Shown in pieces: positions 42,494 through 50,815 of a DNA stretch of 64,000 nt. This stretch comes from Oscillospiraceae bacterium (GTDB taxonomy: Bacteria > Bacillota > Clostridia > Oscillospirales > Oscillospiraceae): NCBI GenBank assembly GCA_017429835.1, contig JAFROD010000014.1, positions 1 through 64,000 of the forward strand, read 5' to 3'. Made by a program: the position numbers and the translations under genes. Below the pieces are notes generated by a model. It made no database searches and was not told the DNA's origin. It worked only from the letters and a program-made list of their open reading frames with translations. Each line of letters opens with the position of its first letter. Positions within the stretch are counted from its first letter, which is position 1.

Positions 42494-42548
42494 CCGATCT
42501 ACGGATAACACGCTATGCGTTATCAAATCTTGCGAAAGGAGGTTACCA

Positions 42549-43688
42549 ATGAAATTCACAAAATCCAAACGCGCTTCCGCGCCCGCCGCCGCAGTCACCC
42601 AGCTTCGCGGCGACCGCGGGTATCCCTTCGGCTCGCTTCGCTCGTTCATTCCCCTCTCGCAGCACGAATACCGGCTCTATCAATCCATGCGCGAGGCGCT
42701 GCCCGTGCTGGACGCGGCGATCGGCAAGCTCGTGCGGCTGACCGGCGGCTTCCACGCGGAATGCGCGCAGGGACAGGCGCAGCTCGCGGCATTCCTGCGC
42801 ACCGTTCCCTGCGGCAGAGGGCAGCGCGGCATCCACAGCTTTCTCGCCGCCTACCTCGACAGTCTGCTGCTCTACGGCAGGGCGATCGGCGAGATGGTCG
42901 TCACAGACCGCCGGTTCTCCGCCCTTTGCTGGGGCGACGTGACCACCGTGCAGATCGAGGAGGGCAGCAGCCCGCTTGACGTCGCGATCTGCGCGCCGGA
43001 CGAAAACGGCGCGATCCGTCCGCTGCCCTATCAGCACCTTTTGCTGCTGACGACCCTCAATCCGGAGCCCGCCAATCCCTACGGCGTATCCCTGCTTCGC
43101 AGCATGCCGTTTCTGGCGGACATTCTGATGAAGATCTATCAGACCGTCGGCGTCAATTGGGAACACGCGGGCAACGTCCGCTACGCCGTCGTCTGCAAGC
43201 CGAGCGGCGACAGCATGGAACGCTCCGCAGCCGCGGGTCACGCCGAGGCGATCGCCGAGGAATGGGCTGCCGCCATGCAGGATTCCAAAAACGGCGTCGT
43301 CCGCGATTTCGTCGCCGTCGGAGACGTTTCCGTCAAGGTCATCGGCTCCGACGGGCAGATCCTCGACTCCGAGATCCCCGTGCGTCAGCTTCTGGAGCAG
43401 CTCGTTGCCAAAACCGGTCTGCCCCCCTTCCTGCTCGGTCTGAACTGGTCGAGCACCGAGCGTATGAGCCGTCAGCAGGCCGACCTGCTCACAAGCGAGC
43501 TCTGGGCGATCCGCCGCGCGGTGGAGCCCGCGCTCGAACGCATCTGTGAACTGTGGCTGCGCCTGAACGGCTATGGCTGCACGCCGCACATCGTCTGGGA
43601 CGACATCTGCCTGCAGGATCTGGTGGAGGAAGCGCACGCCGCCCTCTACCGCGCCCAGGCGCAGCAGCTCGAATCTTCAAAGGAGTGA
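42549..43688 (+). CDS. Phage-like portal protein
   Basis: A 379-residue protein with portal family features: YRLYQSMREALPVLDAAIGKLVRLTGGF at the N-terminus, a central crown region, LPPFLLGLNWSSTERMSRQQADLLTSELWAIRR near residue 295, and a C-terminal WLRLNGY segment. The portal forms the dodecameric gate for DNA entry into the capsid. The ATG at 42549 follows AAAGGAGGT; the longer frame runs into the terminase gene in another register. Confidence 0.87.
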   Translation: MKFTKSKRASAPAAAVTQLRGDRGYPFGSLRSFIPLSQHEYRLYQSMREALPVLDAAIGKLVRLTGGFHAECAQGQAQLAAFLRTVPCGRGQRGIHSFLAAYLDSLLLYGRAIGEMVVTDRRFSALCWGDVTTVQIEEGSSPLDVAICAPDENGAIRPLPYQHLLLLTTLNPEPANPYGVSLLRSMPFLADILMKIYQTVGVNWEHAGNVRYAVVCKPSGDSMERSAAAGHAEAIAEEWAAAMQDSKNGVVRDFVAVGDVSVKVIGSDGQILDSEIPVRQLLEQLVAKTGLPPFLLGLNWSSTERMSRQQADLLTSELWAIRRAVEPALERICELWLRLNGYGCTPHIVWDDICLQDLVEEAHAALYRAQAQQLESSKE

Positions 43689-43692
43689 TCGC

Positions 43693-44601
43693 TTGAACAT
43701 CCGCAAAGCCGCTTCTGTCGCATCGACCGGCACGCCCGATGCGCAGCAGCTCAAAAAGATCAATCTCTATTCCAAAACACCGCTCAATGCCGAGCAGGTC
43801 TACTGCTTCAGCGTCCGTCTGTGCGACGATCAGCCGGATCGCGATTTTGAGCGCTTCGACACCGACGCCCTGCCCGTGCTCGCAGAGCTGTTCCGCGGAA
43901 AAACCGGGATCGTTGACCACGACTGGTCGGCTGAACGCCAGATCGCCCGCGTCTTTGACACGGAAGTTCTCTGCGAAAACGGGGCGCATTATATCCGCGC
44001 GTGGTGCTATCTCCTGCGCACGGAGAAGAATGCCGACCTCATCGCGGAAATCGAAGGCGGCATCAAAAAAGAGGTCTCGGTCGGCTGCGCCGTCAAGAGC
44101 ACCGTTTGCTCCGTCTGCGGCAAGCCCTACGGCTCCTGCGAACACCGCAAGGGGCTTGTCTATGACGGTCAGCTCTGCCTTGCCGTTCTGCGCGACCCCG
44201 CCGACGCCTACGAATTCTCCTTCGTCGCAGTCCCCGCGCAGCGCGAGGCGGGCGTGATGAAGAAAGCAGAAGGAGGTGTTTGCATGACCTTGCAGGAGCT
44301 TGTTTCCAAATCCGGCACGCCCGATCTGTGCGACAGCCTGAACGCGCTCGAGCGCGAAGCGCAGTTCGGCCGCGACTGCCGGAAAGCCATGCTCCGCGAG
44401 ACGGTTTCGCTCGGTCTGCTGCTGGATTTCGGCGCAGACGAGGCGGTCCTGCAGAAGGCGTTTTCCGCTCTAAGCAGCGCAGAGCTGTCCGTGCTGAAAA
44501 ACGGCATGGCGCAGAAGGCCGCCGCTCTCTTCCCGTCCACCCCCCAGCTTCCCGCAGCCAAGGGAGCTTCGGGCACGCTTGACACAGCTTACATTATTTA
44601 G
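43693..44601 (+). CDS. Phage-like prohead protease/scaffold candidate
   Basis: A 302-residue protein in the position of the capsid maturation protease. The N-terminal half (QVYCFSVRLCDDQPDRDFERFDTDAL...GIVDHDWSAERQIARVFD...IKKEVSVGCAV) resembles XkdF or prohead-protease-like proteins. A CSVCGKPYGSCEH cluster suggests metal binding, and the helical C-terminal half could serve as scaffold. It opens with TTG 7 nt after AAAGGAG. Catalytic residues cannot be assigned with confidence. Confidence 0.65.
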   Translation: MNIRKAASVASTGTPDAQQLKKINLYSKTPLNAEQVYCFSVRLCDDQPDRDFERFDTDALPVLAELFRGKTGIVDHDWSAERQIARVFDTEVLCENGAHYIRAWCYLLRTEKNADLIAEIEGGIKKEVSVGCAVKSTVCSVCGKPYGSCEHRKGLVYDGQLCLAVLRDPADAYEFSFVAVPAQREAGVMKKAEGGVCMTLQELVSKSGTPDLCDSLNALEREAQFGRDCRKAMLRETVSLGLLLDFGADEAVLQKAFSALSSAELSVLKNGMAQKAAALFPSTPQLPAAKGASGTLDTAYII

Positions 44602-44612
44602 GAGGTATTTTT

Positions 44613-44951
44613 ATGTTGATTTCTTACGATTCCATCGGTCAGGTGTGCGTTACCTGCCAAAACAGCGGCGTGCAGCTCAATCAGCCCTGCAAAATGAGCA
44701 CGAACTGCACCATTACCGCCTGTCAGGACGCTGACGACCTCGAGGGCGTCGTCGTCGCTACCAGGGGCAACCTTGCGACCGTCGCCGTCAAGGGCTTTGT
44801 CACCCTCCCCTACACGGGCACCGCGCCGAACCTGGGCTACTGTCCGATTGCCGCCACCGGCACCAACAAAGTGAAAAAGCTGGAAGGCGCCCGCGAATAC
44901 GTGGTTTTCAGCGTTGACTCGAACAAGAAAACCGTCACATTCTGTCTGTAA
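44613..44951 (+). CDS. Small phage-like protein upstream of the capsid gene
   Basis: A 112-residue, beta-rich protein (VCVTCQNSGVQLNQPCKMS, then NLATVAVKGFVTLPYTG) encoded between the protease-like and capsid genes with strong GGAGG sites. Its size and position fit a head decoration or scaffold-type protein. No family recognised. Confidence 0.65.
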   Translation: MLISYDSIGQVCVTCQNSGVQLNQPCKMSTNCTITACQDADDLEGVVVATRGNLATVAVKGFVTLPYTGTAPNLGYCPIAATGTNKVKKLEGAREYVVFSVDSNKKTVTFCL

Positions 44952-44970
44952 TTCCAAAGGAGGCTGTATC

Positions 44971-45996
44971 ATGTCTTACGAATCGATCCGTCTGGAAAAA
45001 GGTATGTACCGCGAAAGCGGAAAGAGCTTCTCGCAGGTACTGGAATCGCTTGACCCGTCCGAAGCTTATCAGGGCACCGCGCTGGATGGCACCGACGCCT
45101 TTCAGCGGCAGCTCAAGCGTTTCGGCATCCGCGTCCGCGGCGCAGGCTCCGACCGTGTGGAGAAATTCTTTTCCACCTTCGAATCCGCCGTCCTCTTCCC
45201 CGAATTCATCTCCCGCGTCGTCCGGCAGGGCATAGACGAGCGGAATATTCTGCCCTCCATCGTTGCCACCGTCACGAACATCGACTCGATGGATTACCGC
45301 AGCATCTATTCCGGCGCAAAAGATGCCGACCGCGCGCTGCGCTTCGTCTCCGAAGGAGCAAGCATCCCCGAAACCGTCATCCGCAGCAAGGAGAATCTGA
45401 TCTCTCTGCGCAAGCGCGGCAGAATGCTGGTCGCTTCCTATGAAGCGCTGCGCTTCCAGAAGCTCGATATGTTCTCCGTCATGCTCCGTCAGATCGGCAG
45501 CTACATCCAGCAGATGCAGATCGCAGACGCGGTAGATGTGCTCGAAAACGGCGACGGCAACGCCAACGGCGCCCCGAACTATATCATCGGCAACGCCCCG
45601 ATCAGCGGCACGCAGGGCGAGCTGACCTACGAACAGCTTGTAGAATTCTGGACGGTCTTCCATCCTTATGAGATGAACACGATGCTGGTCACGCCCGCGA
45701 TGATGGCGACGGTACTGAAGCTGCCTGAAATGCAGAATCCTGCCGCCGGTCTGAATTTCCAGGGCACCGGCAAGATCGGCACGCCGCTCGGCGCAGAGCT
45801 GATCTGCAGCAACGCAGTTCCCTCCAACTGCATTTTCGGACTCGACCGCCGCTACGCGCTGGAAATGGTGCAGGCAGGCGACGTCTGCGTCGAATACGAC
45901 AAGCTCATCGACCGGCAGCTTGAGCGCGCGGCGATCACCACGATCTGCGGCTTCAGCAAGATTTTCGACGCCGCGACCAACATCCTCGAAACCTGA
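44971..45996 (+). CDS. Phage-like major capsid protein
   Basis: A 341-residue protein, ordered after portal and protease genes. The sequence has the HK97-type pattern: a helical N-arm, ESAVLFPEFISRVVRQGIDE, a central domain with DMFSVMLRQIGSYIQQMQIADAVDVL, and C-terminal beta strands with TMLVTPAMMATVLKLPEMQ. The ATG at 44971 follows AAGGAGG. It would form the icosahedral shell if expressed. Confidence 0.8.
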   Translation: MSYESIRLEKGMYRESGKSFSQVLESLDPSEAYQGTALDGTDAFQRQLKRFGIRVRGAGSDRVEKFFSTFESAVLFPEFISRVVRQGIDERNILPSIVATVTNIDSMDYRSIYSGAKDADRALRFVSEGASIPETVIRSKENLISLRKRGRMLVASYEALRFQKLDMFSVMLRQIGSYIQQMQIADAVDVLENGDGNANGAPNYIIGNAPISGTQGELTYEQLVEFWTVFHPYEMNTMLVTPAMMATVLKLPEMQNPAAGLNFQGTGKIGTPLGAELICSNAVPSNCIFGLDRRYALEMVQAGDVCVEYDKLIDRQLERAAITTICGFSKIFDAATNILET

Positions 45997-45998
45997 GC

Positions 45999-46349
45999 AT
46001 GAACGATAACCATCAAATCGCGGAGCTGGCTGCACCGCTGCTCGGCACGCTGACGTCGCCGGAAAGCGAGCTGCTCGCCCTGATCATCAACGCCGTACAG
46101 GAGGAACTGACCGCGCAGCTCCGGCCGAACGTCGATCCGGCAGACTGCGCAGAATCGCTGAATCTCGCCACAGTGCTGCTTTCCGTTTCCGCCATGCGGC
46201 AGCTCAGGGATTCCGACATTTCCGACTTCACCGCCGGAACGCTCAAGGTCAGTCTCCGCAACGACCGCTCTGCCTACGCGGAGATGGCAAATCGCCTGCT
46301 TGCGCCGTGGCGCGCGGACGCTTTCGCATTTCGCGGGGTGAGCGGATGA
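45999..46349 (+). CDS. Head-tail connector-like protein
   Basis: A 116-residue, mainly helical protein starting 2 nt after the capsid stop, in the position of gp6-like connectors. It has the two-helix pattern LLALIINAVQEELTAQL...ADCAESLNLATVLLSVSAMRQL. Its stop overlaps the next ATG (ATGA, 46346-46349). Assignment is mainly positional. Confidence 0.6.
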   Translation: MNDNHQIAELAAPLLGTLTSPESELLALIINAVQEELTAQLRPNVDPADCAESLNLATVLLSVSAMRQLRDSDISDFTAGTLKVSLRNDRSAYAEMANRLLAPWRADAFAFRGVSG

Positions 46350-46684
46350 AGGAGCGGATCAAACGGCTGATTCGGGAGCACGGCTCCGACGCAGTGCTCA
46401 ACTGCGACGGCACGATCACAAACACCAGAATCTTTTTCCAGCTCGTCACCTCCAAAAGCTGGCAGAACATGGAGCGCATGTTCTGCTCCGGCGGAGAAAT
46501 CCCGAGAGGTCAGTTCCTGTTCATCGCGCCGCCCGAGATCTCGCTGCGCAGAGCAGACCTTGTGACCATCGACGGGCGCACCTTCATCGTGCGGCGCGCC
46601 GACGCGATCATCTACCGCAACGAACGGCTGTTTGTCTGGGGACTGTGCGTAGAGGGAGGAGGCCCTGATCCGTGGTCGACCTGA
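46346..46684 (+). CDS. Head-completion-like protein
   Basis: A 112-residue protein coupled by ATGA to the preceding gene. Beta-rich core (FLFIAPPEISLRRADLVTIDGRTFIVRRADAI) similar in pattern to neck/stopper or minor capsid proteins of siphoviruses. Overlaps the next gene by 13 bases. Family inferred from order and size. Confidence 0.55.
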   Translation: MKERIKRLIREHGSDAVLNCDGTITNTRIFFQLVTSKSWQNMERMFCSGGEIPRGQFLFIAPPEISLRRADLVTIDGRTFIVRRADAIIYRNERLFVWGLCVEGGGPDPWST

Positions 46685-47097
46685 GACTTTTGATGCAGCT
46701 TCTGCTGACCAACGCGGGCCTGCACTGTCTGTCGGAATACCCGTTTGCGCCGCTGCCGCGGCTGGAAACGCCCATGGTCGCGGTCGGTCTGGATTCCCAG
46801 CGCATGGTTCGGCCCGCCTTCGGCGATTTCTTCGGATATCTCGCCAATCGTCCGTGTACCGGCTTCCTGCTGGAGAGCGTAATCCGTCTCGACGTATTCT
46901 CTCCGTATATGAGCGGCGGCACGCCCTGCAGAACGACCATGAACGAAGCGCTGCTTGCCGCGCTCAACGGTCTTCCCAACCACGCCATGACGGACGTTCA
47001 GGTCGGGGATATTCACTACGATCCCAAGGTGGACTGCATTCGCTGCACCGCCAAGCTGACCTTCCGGGCGTATATGTTCCATTTCCCCGAAGCGTGA
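46672..47097 (+). CDS. Neck or tail-terminator-like protein
   Basis: A 141-residue protein with a GTG start inside the end of the preceding gene, preceded by GAGGGAGGAGG. It has a helix-strand pattern (LLMQLLLTNAGLHCLSEYPF at the start, then VIRLDVFSPYM and CTAKLTFRAYMF) that fits tail-terminator or tail-completion proteins. Position supports this; sequence similarity is not decisive. Confidence 0.55.
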   Translation: MVDLRLLMQLLLTNAGLHCLSEYPFAPLPRLETPMVAVGLDSQRMVRPAFGDFFGYLANRPCTGFLLESVIRLDVFSPYMSGGTPCRTTMNEALLAALNGLPNHAMTDVQVGDIHYDPKVDCIRCTAKLTFRAYMFHFPEA

Positions 47098-47108
47098 GGT
47101 GATTTGCC

Positions 47109-47516
47109 ATGTCTATGTCGTCTTTTCTTTCCACCCCGAGCGTTCCCGACCTGTCGTTGGAAATCAACGGCTCTCCCATCGGTCTGGTGCATGACTTCCG
47201 CGAACAGATGACTGTCGAAGTGACGGCGGCTGCCGCCCGCGGCAGCAATCTTCCCGCCGGTCTGCACCCCGGTGCGGTGCGCTACCGGCTGCAGCTCAAT
47301 CGCGTCCTTCTCGACAACGCCCTGCTCACCGACGGCTTCTCGCCGTACGGACTGCACGGTTTTACGCTCTCGATCATCGGGCAGAGCAGAACCGTGCGCT
47401 TTACGGGCTGCGAGTTCACCTCCGTGACCGTGCGCAGCGAGGCGGGCGCTTCCGTGATCGAGGAAGCGGAGCTCATGGCGCTCGACCGCGTCGTCGTGAC
47501 GGGAGGTGGCAGCTAA
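47109..47516 (+). CDS. Tail-associated protein of the phage-like cassette
   Basis: A 135-residue beta-rich protein (VPDLSLEINGSPIGLVHDF...GLHGFTLSIIGQSRTVRFTGCEFTSV). It follows the neck genes and overlaps the next gene by one base (TAATG). Pattern and place suggest a tail-tube or baseplate-type protein. Unassigned. Confidence 0.5.
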   Translation: MSMSSFLSTPSVPDLSLEINGSPIGLVHDFREQMTVEVTAAAARGSNLPAGLHPGAVRYRLQLNRVLLDNALLTDGFSPYGLHGFTLSIIGQSRTVRFTGCEFTSVTVRSEAGASVIEEAELMALDRVVVTGGGS

Positions 47517-47857
47517 TGCAGTTCGGCACGTTCACCTGGCCGAATGACCCTGAGATCTTCCGCATGAAATTCACGCGGAAGGTCAAAGTGGAGCCGGGAA
47601 GCGGCGATTTGTGGACGGTCAACAACGTCGCGCGTATGGGACGCACCTTTGAATGCGAAGGCGTGTTTTACGGAAGCAGCGCCTATAACAGTATCCGCGC
47701 GCTTGCGACCCTCCACATCGCCGGCAATCCCGCGCGTCTCGTTCACCCGCAGTGGGACGCCGCGACCGCCCTGTTGAGCGAAATGGAGGTCACGGAGGGC
47801 CCGGGAGAAAACCTCCTGCGCTACAAGCTGACCTTCATCGAGCTTCCTCCGGCATAA
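47516..47857 (+). CDS. Baseplate or circularization-like phage protein, last gene of the cassette
   Basis: A 113-residue protein. FTWPNDPEIF...EGVFYGSSAYNSIRALATLHIAGNPARLVHPQW...EGPGENLLRYKLTFIE resembles the N-terminal domain of DNA-circularization/baseplate proteins of tailed phages. It is followed directly by a terminator, so the cassette stops here: no tape measure, tail fibre, lysis or integrase gene follows. Confidence 0.6.
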   Translation: MQFGTFTWPNDPEIFRMKFTRKVKVEPGSGDLWTVNNVARMGRTFECEGVFYGSSAYNSIRALATLHIAGNPARLVHPQWDAATALLSEMEVTEGPGENLLRYKLTFIELPPA

Positions 47858-47862
47858 AAACG

Positions 47863-47897
47863 ATCCCTGTCCGCCAATCGGCGGGCAGGGATTTTTT
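47863..47897 (+). terminator. Terminator closing the phage-like cassette
   Basis: ATCCCTGTCCGCC (47863-47875) pairs with GGCGGGCAGGGAT (47880-47892), with one G-T pair, followed by T residues. Confidence 0.88.
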
Positions 47898-47940
47898 CGT
47901 TTGGTTCGTCCGCAAAGGTTTCCCCTTGAGGAGAAGACCT

Positions 47941-48486
47941 CTACGGCACGCGTTTGCTCGGCTTGAGGTAGCGCTCCTCCTCGGAGAAGACGCAGCCGCA
48001 GTATTTCTGGATATACATACCCAGTTCTCTTGCTCTCTCCTGTCCGGCGCGGAAATACGGGCGGAAGTCGCGGTAGAGGAAGGCGACGCCGACCTCCCGC
48101 GCTGCGCGCTCGGCGACCTCGCGCAAAAGCTCGTGATTCTGGTAGGGACTGATGAACAGCGAGGACGTGAAGCTGTCAAAGCCGCCCTCGAGCGCGGTCT
48201 GCGCGGCGGCGTAGAGCCGCAGCTCGTAGCACTTCACGCAGCGGCCGGCGATGTCCGGCGCGACCTCGCGCACAAACGGGCGCAGCCCGTATTCGTCCCG
48301 CTCCAGGAGCGGCAGCTCCACCTGCTGCGCGTAGTCGCGCAGGCAGTTGCGGCGGCTGCGGTATTCGGTGAACGGATGGATATTCGGATTGTACCAGAAG
48401 CCGGTCAGTTCAAAGCCGTCGGCGCGCAGGACGTCAATGCACTGGTTCGCGCACGGCGCACAGCAAATATGCAGAAGCGTTTTCAT
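47941..48486 (-). CDS. queH: Epoxyqueuosine reductase QueH
   Basis: A 181-residue protein of the DUF208/QueH family, which carries out the last step of queuosine synthesis on tRNA without cobalamin. Signature cysteines are visible: HICCAPCA near the N-terminus, a GRCVKCYELRL pair near residue 79, and a C-terminal YCGCVFSEEER. Length is normal. It stands alone between the phage-like cassette and trpS, divergent from trpS. Confidence 0.93.
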   Translation of the reverse strand: MKTLLHICCAPCANQCIDVLRADGFELTGFWYNPNIHPFTEYRSRRNCLRDYAQQVELPLLERDEYGLRPFVREVAPDIAGRCVKCYELRLYAAAQTALEGGFDSFTSSLFISPYQNHELLREVAERAAREVGVAFLYRDFRPYFRAGQERARELGMYIQKYCGCVFSEEERYLKPSKRVP

Positions 48487-48551
48487 GCTCTTCCCCTCTT
48501 TCTGCGGTGATTATACCACGAACGCCCCTCGTCTGCAAGCCGTGATTTAAG

Positions 48552-48580
48552 TTGACAATATACGTTTAACCATATATAAT
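48552..48580 (+). promoter_or_regulatory. Promoter of trpS
   Basis: TTGACA (48552-48557), a 17-nt spacer and TATAAT (48575-48580), a perfect sigma-A promoter about 43 nt before the trpS ATG. The short leader leaves no room for a T-box. Confidence 0.85.
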
Positions 48581-48622
48581 ATTATAATAGATTATTATGA
48601 CATCACGAAAGGCGTGATTCTT

Positions 48623-49636
48623 ATGACTGAACAACAGCCCGCTGCAAAGAAGCGCATGCTCTCCGGCATCAAGCCCTCCGGCGATCTGACACTGGGTTCC
48701 TACCTCGGCGCGATCCGCAACTGGAAGGATCGCGCAGATGAATTCGACTGTTACTATTTCATGGCGGATCTGCACTCCATCACCGTGCGGCAGAACCCCG
48801 CCGATCTGCGCCGCCGCTCCCTGGAGCAGCTCGCGCAGTATATCGCCTGCGGTCTCGACCCCGAGAAGAACGTCCTGTTCTTCCAGAGCCACGTGCATCA
48901 GCACGCGGAGCTCGGCTGGGTGCTCAACTGCTTCGCCATGTTCGGCGAGCTCAGCCGCATGACGCAGTTCAAGGACAAGAGCGCGAAAAACGCCGACAAC
49001 ATCAACGGCGGTCTGTTCACCTATCCCGCGCTGATGGCGGCGGATATCCTGCTGTACCAGGCGGACTACGTCCCCGTCGGCGAGGATCAGAAGCAGCACG
49101 TCGAGCTGACGCGCGACATCGCCAAGCGCTTCAACGGCATCTACGGCGACGTGTTCAAAATGCCGGAGCCCTATATCCCGAAGGTCGGCGCAAGGATCAT
49201 GAGCCTTGCCAACCCCGAAGCGAAAATGTCCAAATCCGAGGACGAGGATCCCGGCCGCGTCTGCCTGATGGACCGTCCCGAGGATATCATGCGCTTGTTC
49301 AAGCGCGCGATCACGGACTGCGAGTCCGAGGTGCGCTACGATCCCGAGCACAAGAAGGGCGTTTCCAATCTCATGACGATCTACGCCGCCTCCACCGGCA
49401 AGAGCTTTGCGGAGATCGAACGCGAATTCGCAGGCCGCGGCTACGGCGACTTCAAGAAGGCGGTCGGCGAAAGCGTCGTCGAGCTCCTGCGCCCGATCCG
49501 CGAGGAAGCGACCCGCCTGCTGGCGGACAAGGCGTATCTGCAGAAGGTCTGCGAGGAGGGCGCGCAGAAGGCGTCCTACGTCGCGGAGAAGACCCTGCGC
49601 AAGGTCTACAAAAAGGTCGGTTTCGTTGCGCGTTGA
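48623..49636 (+). CDS. trpS: Tryptophanyl-tRNA synthetase
   Basis: A 337-residue class I synthetase. The HIGH-type motif is KPSGDLTLGSYLGAI near residue 17 and the KMSKS loop is AKMSKS near residue 200. The normal length fits a dimeric bacterial TrpRS. The ATG at 48623 is preferred to the GTG 9 nt upstream because of its distance from GAAAGG. Unusually for Firmicutes, no T-box leader is seen; the gene has its own perfect promoter. Confidence 0.95.
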   Translation: MTEQQPAAKKRMLSGIKPSGDLTLGSYLGAIRNWKDRADEFDCYYFMADLHSITVRQNPADLRRRSLEQLAQYIACGLDPEKNVLFFQSHVHQHAELGWVLNCFAMFGELSRMTQFKDKSAKNADNINGGLFTYPALMAADILLYQADYVPVGEDQKQHVELTRDIAKRFNGIYGDVFKMPEPYIPKVGARIMSLANPEAKMSKSEDEDPGRVCLMDRPEDIMRLFKRAITDCESEVRYDPEHKKGVSNLMTIYAASTGKSFAEIEREFAGRGYGDFKKAVGESVVELLRPIREEATRLLADKAYLQKVCEEGAQKASYVAEKTLRKVYKKVGFVAR

Positions 49637-49654
49637 CGCAAGGAGGACAACGTC

Positions 49655-50815
49655 ATGGTTTTAGATCCGAAATTTCTGCTCAAGGTCGGTCTTGCGCTGC
49701 TTAGTGCCGCCGCGATCTCCCTCGCGCTGACGCCGTTAGTCAAGCTGCTGGCGAAAAAGGTCGGCGCGATGGACGTCCCGAAAGACGACCGCCGCATGCA
49801 CCATACCCCCATTCCGAGAATGGGCGGTCTTGCGATTTTTTTCGGCTTCCTGATCAGCGTTCTGATCTTTCAGAAGCTCCGGCTCAGCAGCGAGCTGTCG
49901 GGGATTCTGCTCGGCTCGGTCATCATCGTCATTTTGGGCGTTCTGGACGACATTCTCACGCTCCGCGCCCTGCCGAAGTTTCTCGTGCAGATCGTCGCCG
50001 CAGTGATCGTCGTGCTCTCCGGCTGCCGGATCGACCATTTCATGGGGCTCACGATCCCGGACTGGCTGTCCTATCCCGTCAGCGTGATCTGGATCGTCGC
50101 GATCACCAACGCGATCAACTTTATCGACGGGCTGGACGGGCTTGCCGCAGGCGTCAGCGCGATCTCCGCCGGCACGATGCTGATCGTTGCCCTCCTGCTC
50201 GTTCCCGACCCGAACGCCATGGTCTGCGCGATCCTGCTTGCCGCGCTGGTCGGCGCGTGCATCGGCTTTATCCCCTATAATTTCAACCCCGCCACGATCT
50301 TCATGGGCGATACCGGCTCGACCTTTCTCGGCTTTATGCTGGCGTCCATTTCCATTTTCGGTCTGTTCAAGACCTACGCCGTGATCTCGTTCGCCGTGCC
50401 GTTTCTGGTGCTCGGTCTGCCGATCTTCGACATCTGCTTCGCGGTCATTCGCCGCGTGGCGCACGGGCAGAGCCCGATGCACGCCGACCGCGGTCACGTC
50501 CATCACCGGTTGATCGACATGGGCTTTTCGCAGAAGCAGGCGGTCGCGATCTCCTATCTTCTGTCCGCGATCCTCGGTCTGTCCGCCGTCGTGCTGACCG
50601 ACCGCGGCGAGATCCAGGCGATGATCTTCCTGATCGCGGTCATCGTCGTCGGCGCGATCGGCGTCGGTCTGATCTTCGGCACGCACCATGCGAAAAAGCC
50701 ACATACGGAATCAGCGGAAGCCGCCGTGCAGGACGCGCCGGAAGCGTCGCCGGAAGCTCGAAACGACGTTGCGCAGACCGCGCCGCAGGAGGACAAGCAA
50801 GATGAAGAAGCTTAA
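49655..50815 (+). CDS. Undecaprenyl-phosphate GlcNAc-1-phosphate transferase (WecA/TagO type)
   Basis: A 386-residue membrane enzyme with 10-11 hydrophobic segments that attaches sugar-1-phosphate to the lipid carrier, starting teichoic acid or other wall-polymer synthesis. Motifs: DDRRMHHTPIPRMGG near residue 44, NAINFIDGLDGLAAG near residue 152, and MGDTGSTFLGF near residue 214. The last ~50 residues form a charged, Ala/Glu-rich cytoplasmic tail. It overlaps the downstream epimerase gene by 14 bases, which fits one pathway. Confidence 0.92.
   Translation: MVLDPKFLLKVGLALLSAAAISLALTPLVKLLAKKVGAMDVPKDDRRMHHTPIPRMGGLAIFFGFLISVLIFQKLRLSSELSGILLGSVIIVILGVLDDILTLRALPKFLVQIVAAVIVVLSGCRIDHFMGLTIPDWLSYPVSVIWIVAITNAINFIDGLDGLAAGVSAISAGTMLIVALLLVPDPNAMVCAILLAALVGACIGFIPYNFNPATIFMGDTGSTFLGFMLASISIFGLFKTYAVISFAVPFLVLGLPIFDICFAVIRRVAHGQSPMHADRGHVHHRLIDMGFSQKQAVAISYLLSAILGLSAVVLTDRGEIQAMIFLIAVIVVGAIGVGLIFGTHHAKKPHTESAEAAVQDAPEASPEARNDVAQTAPQEDKQDEEA

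Noticed and set aside
40827..47857. Complete prophage
   Set aside because: No integrase, repressor, replication, tape-measure, tail-fibre or lysis genes and no attachment repeats were found around the cassette.
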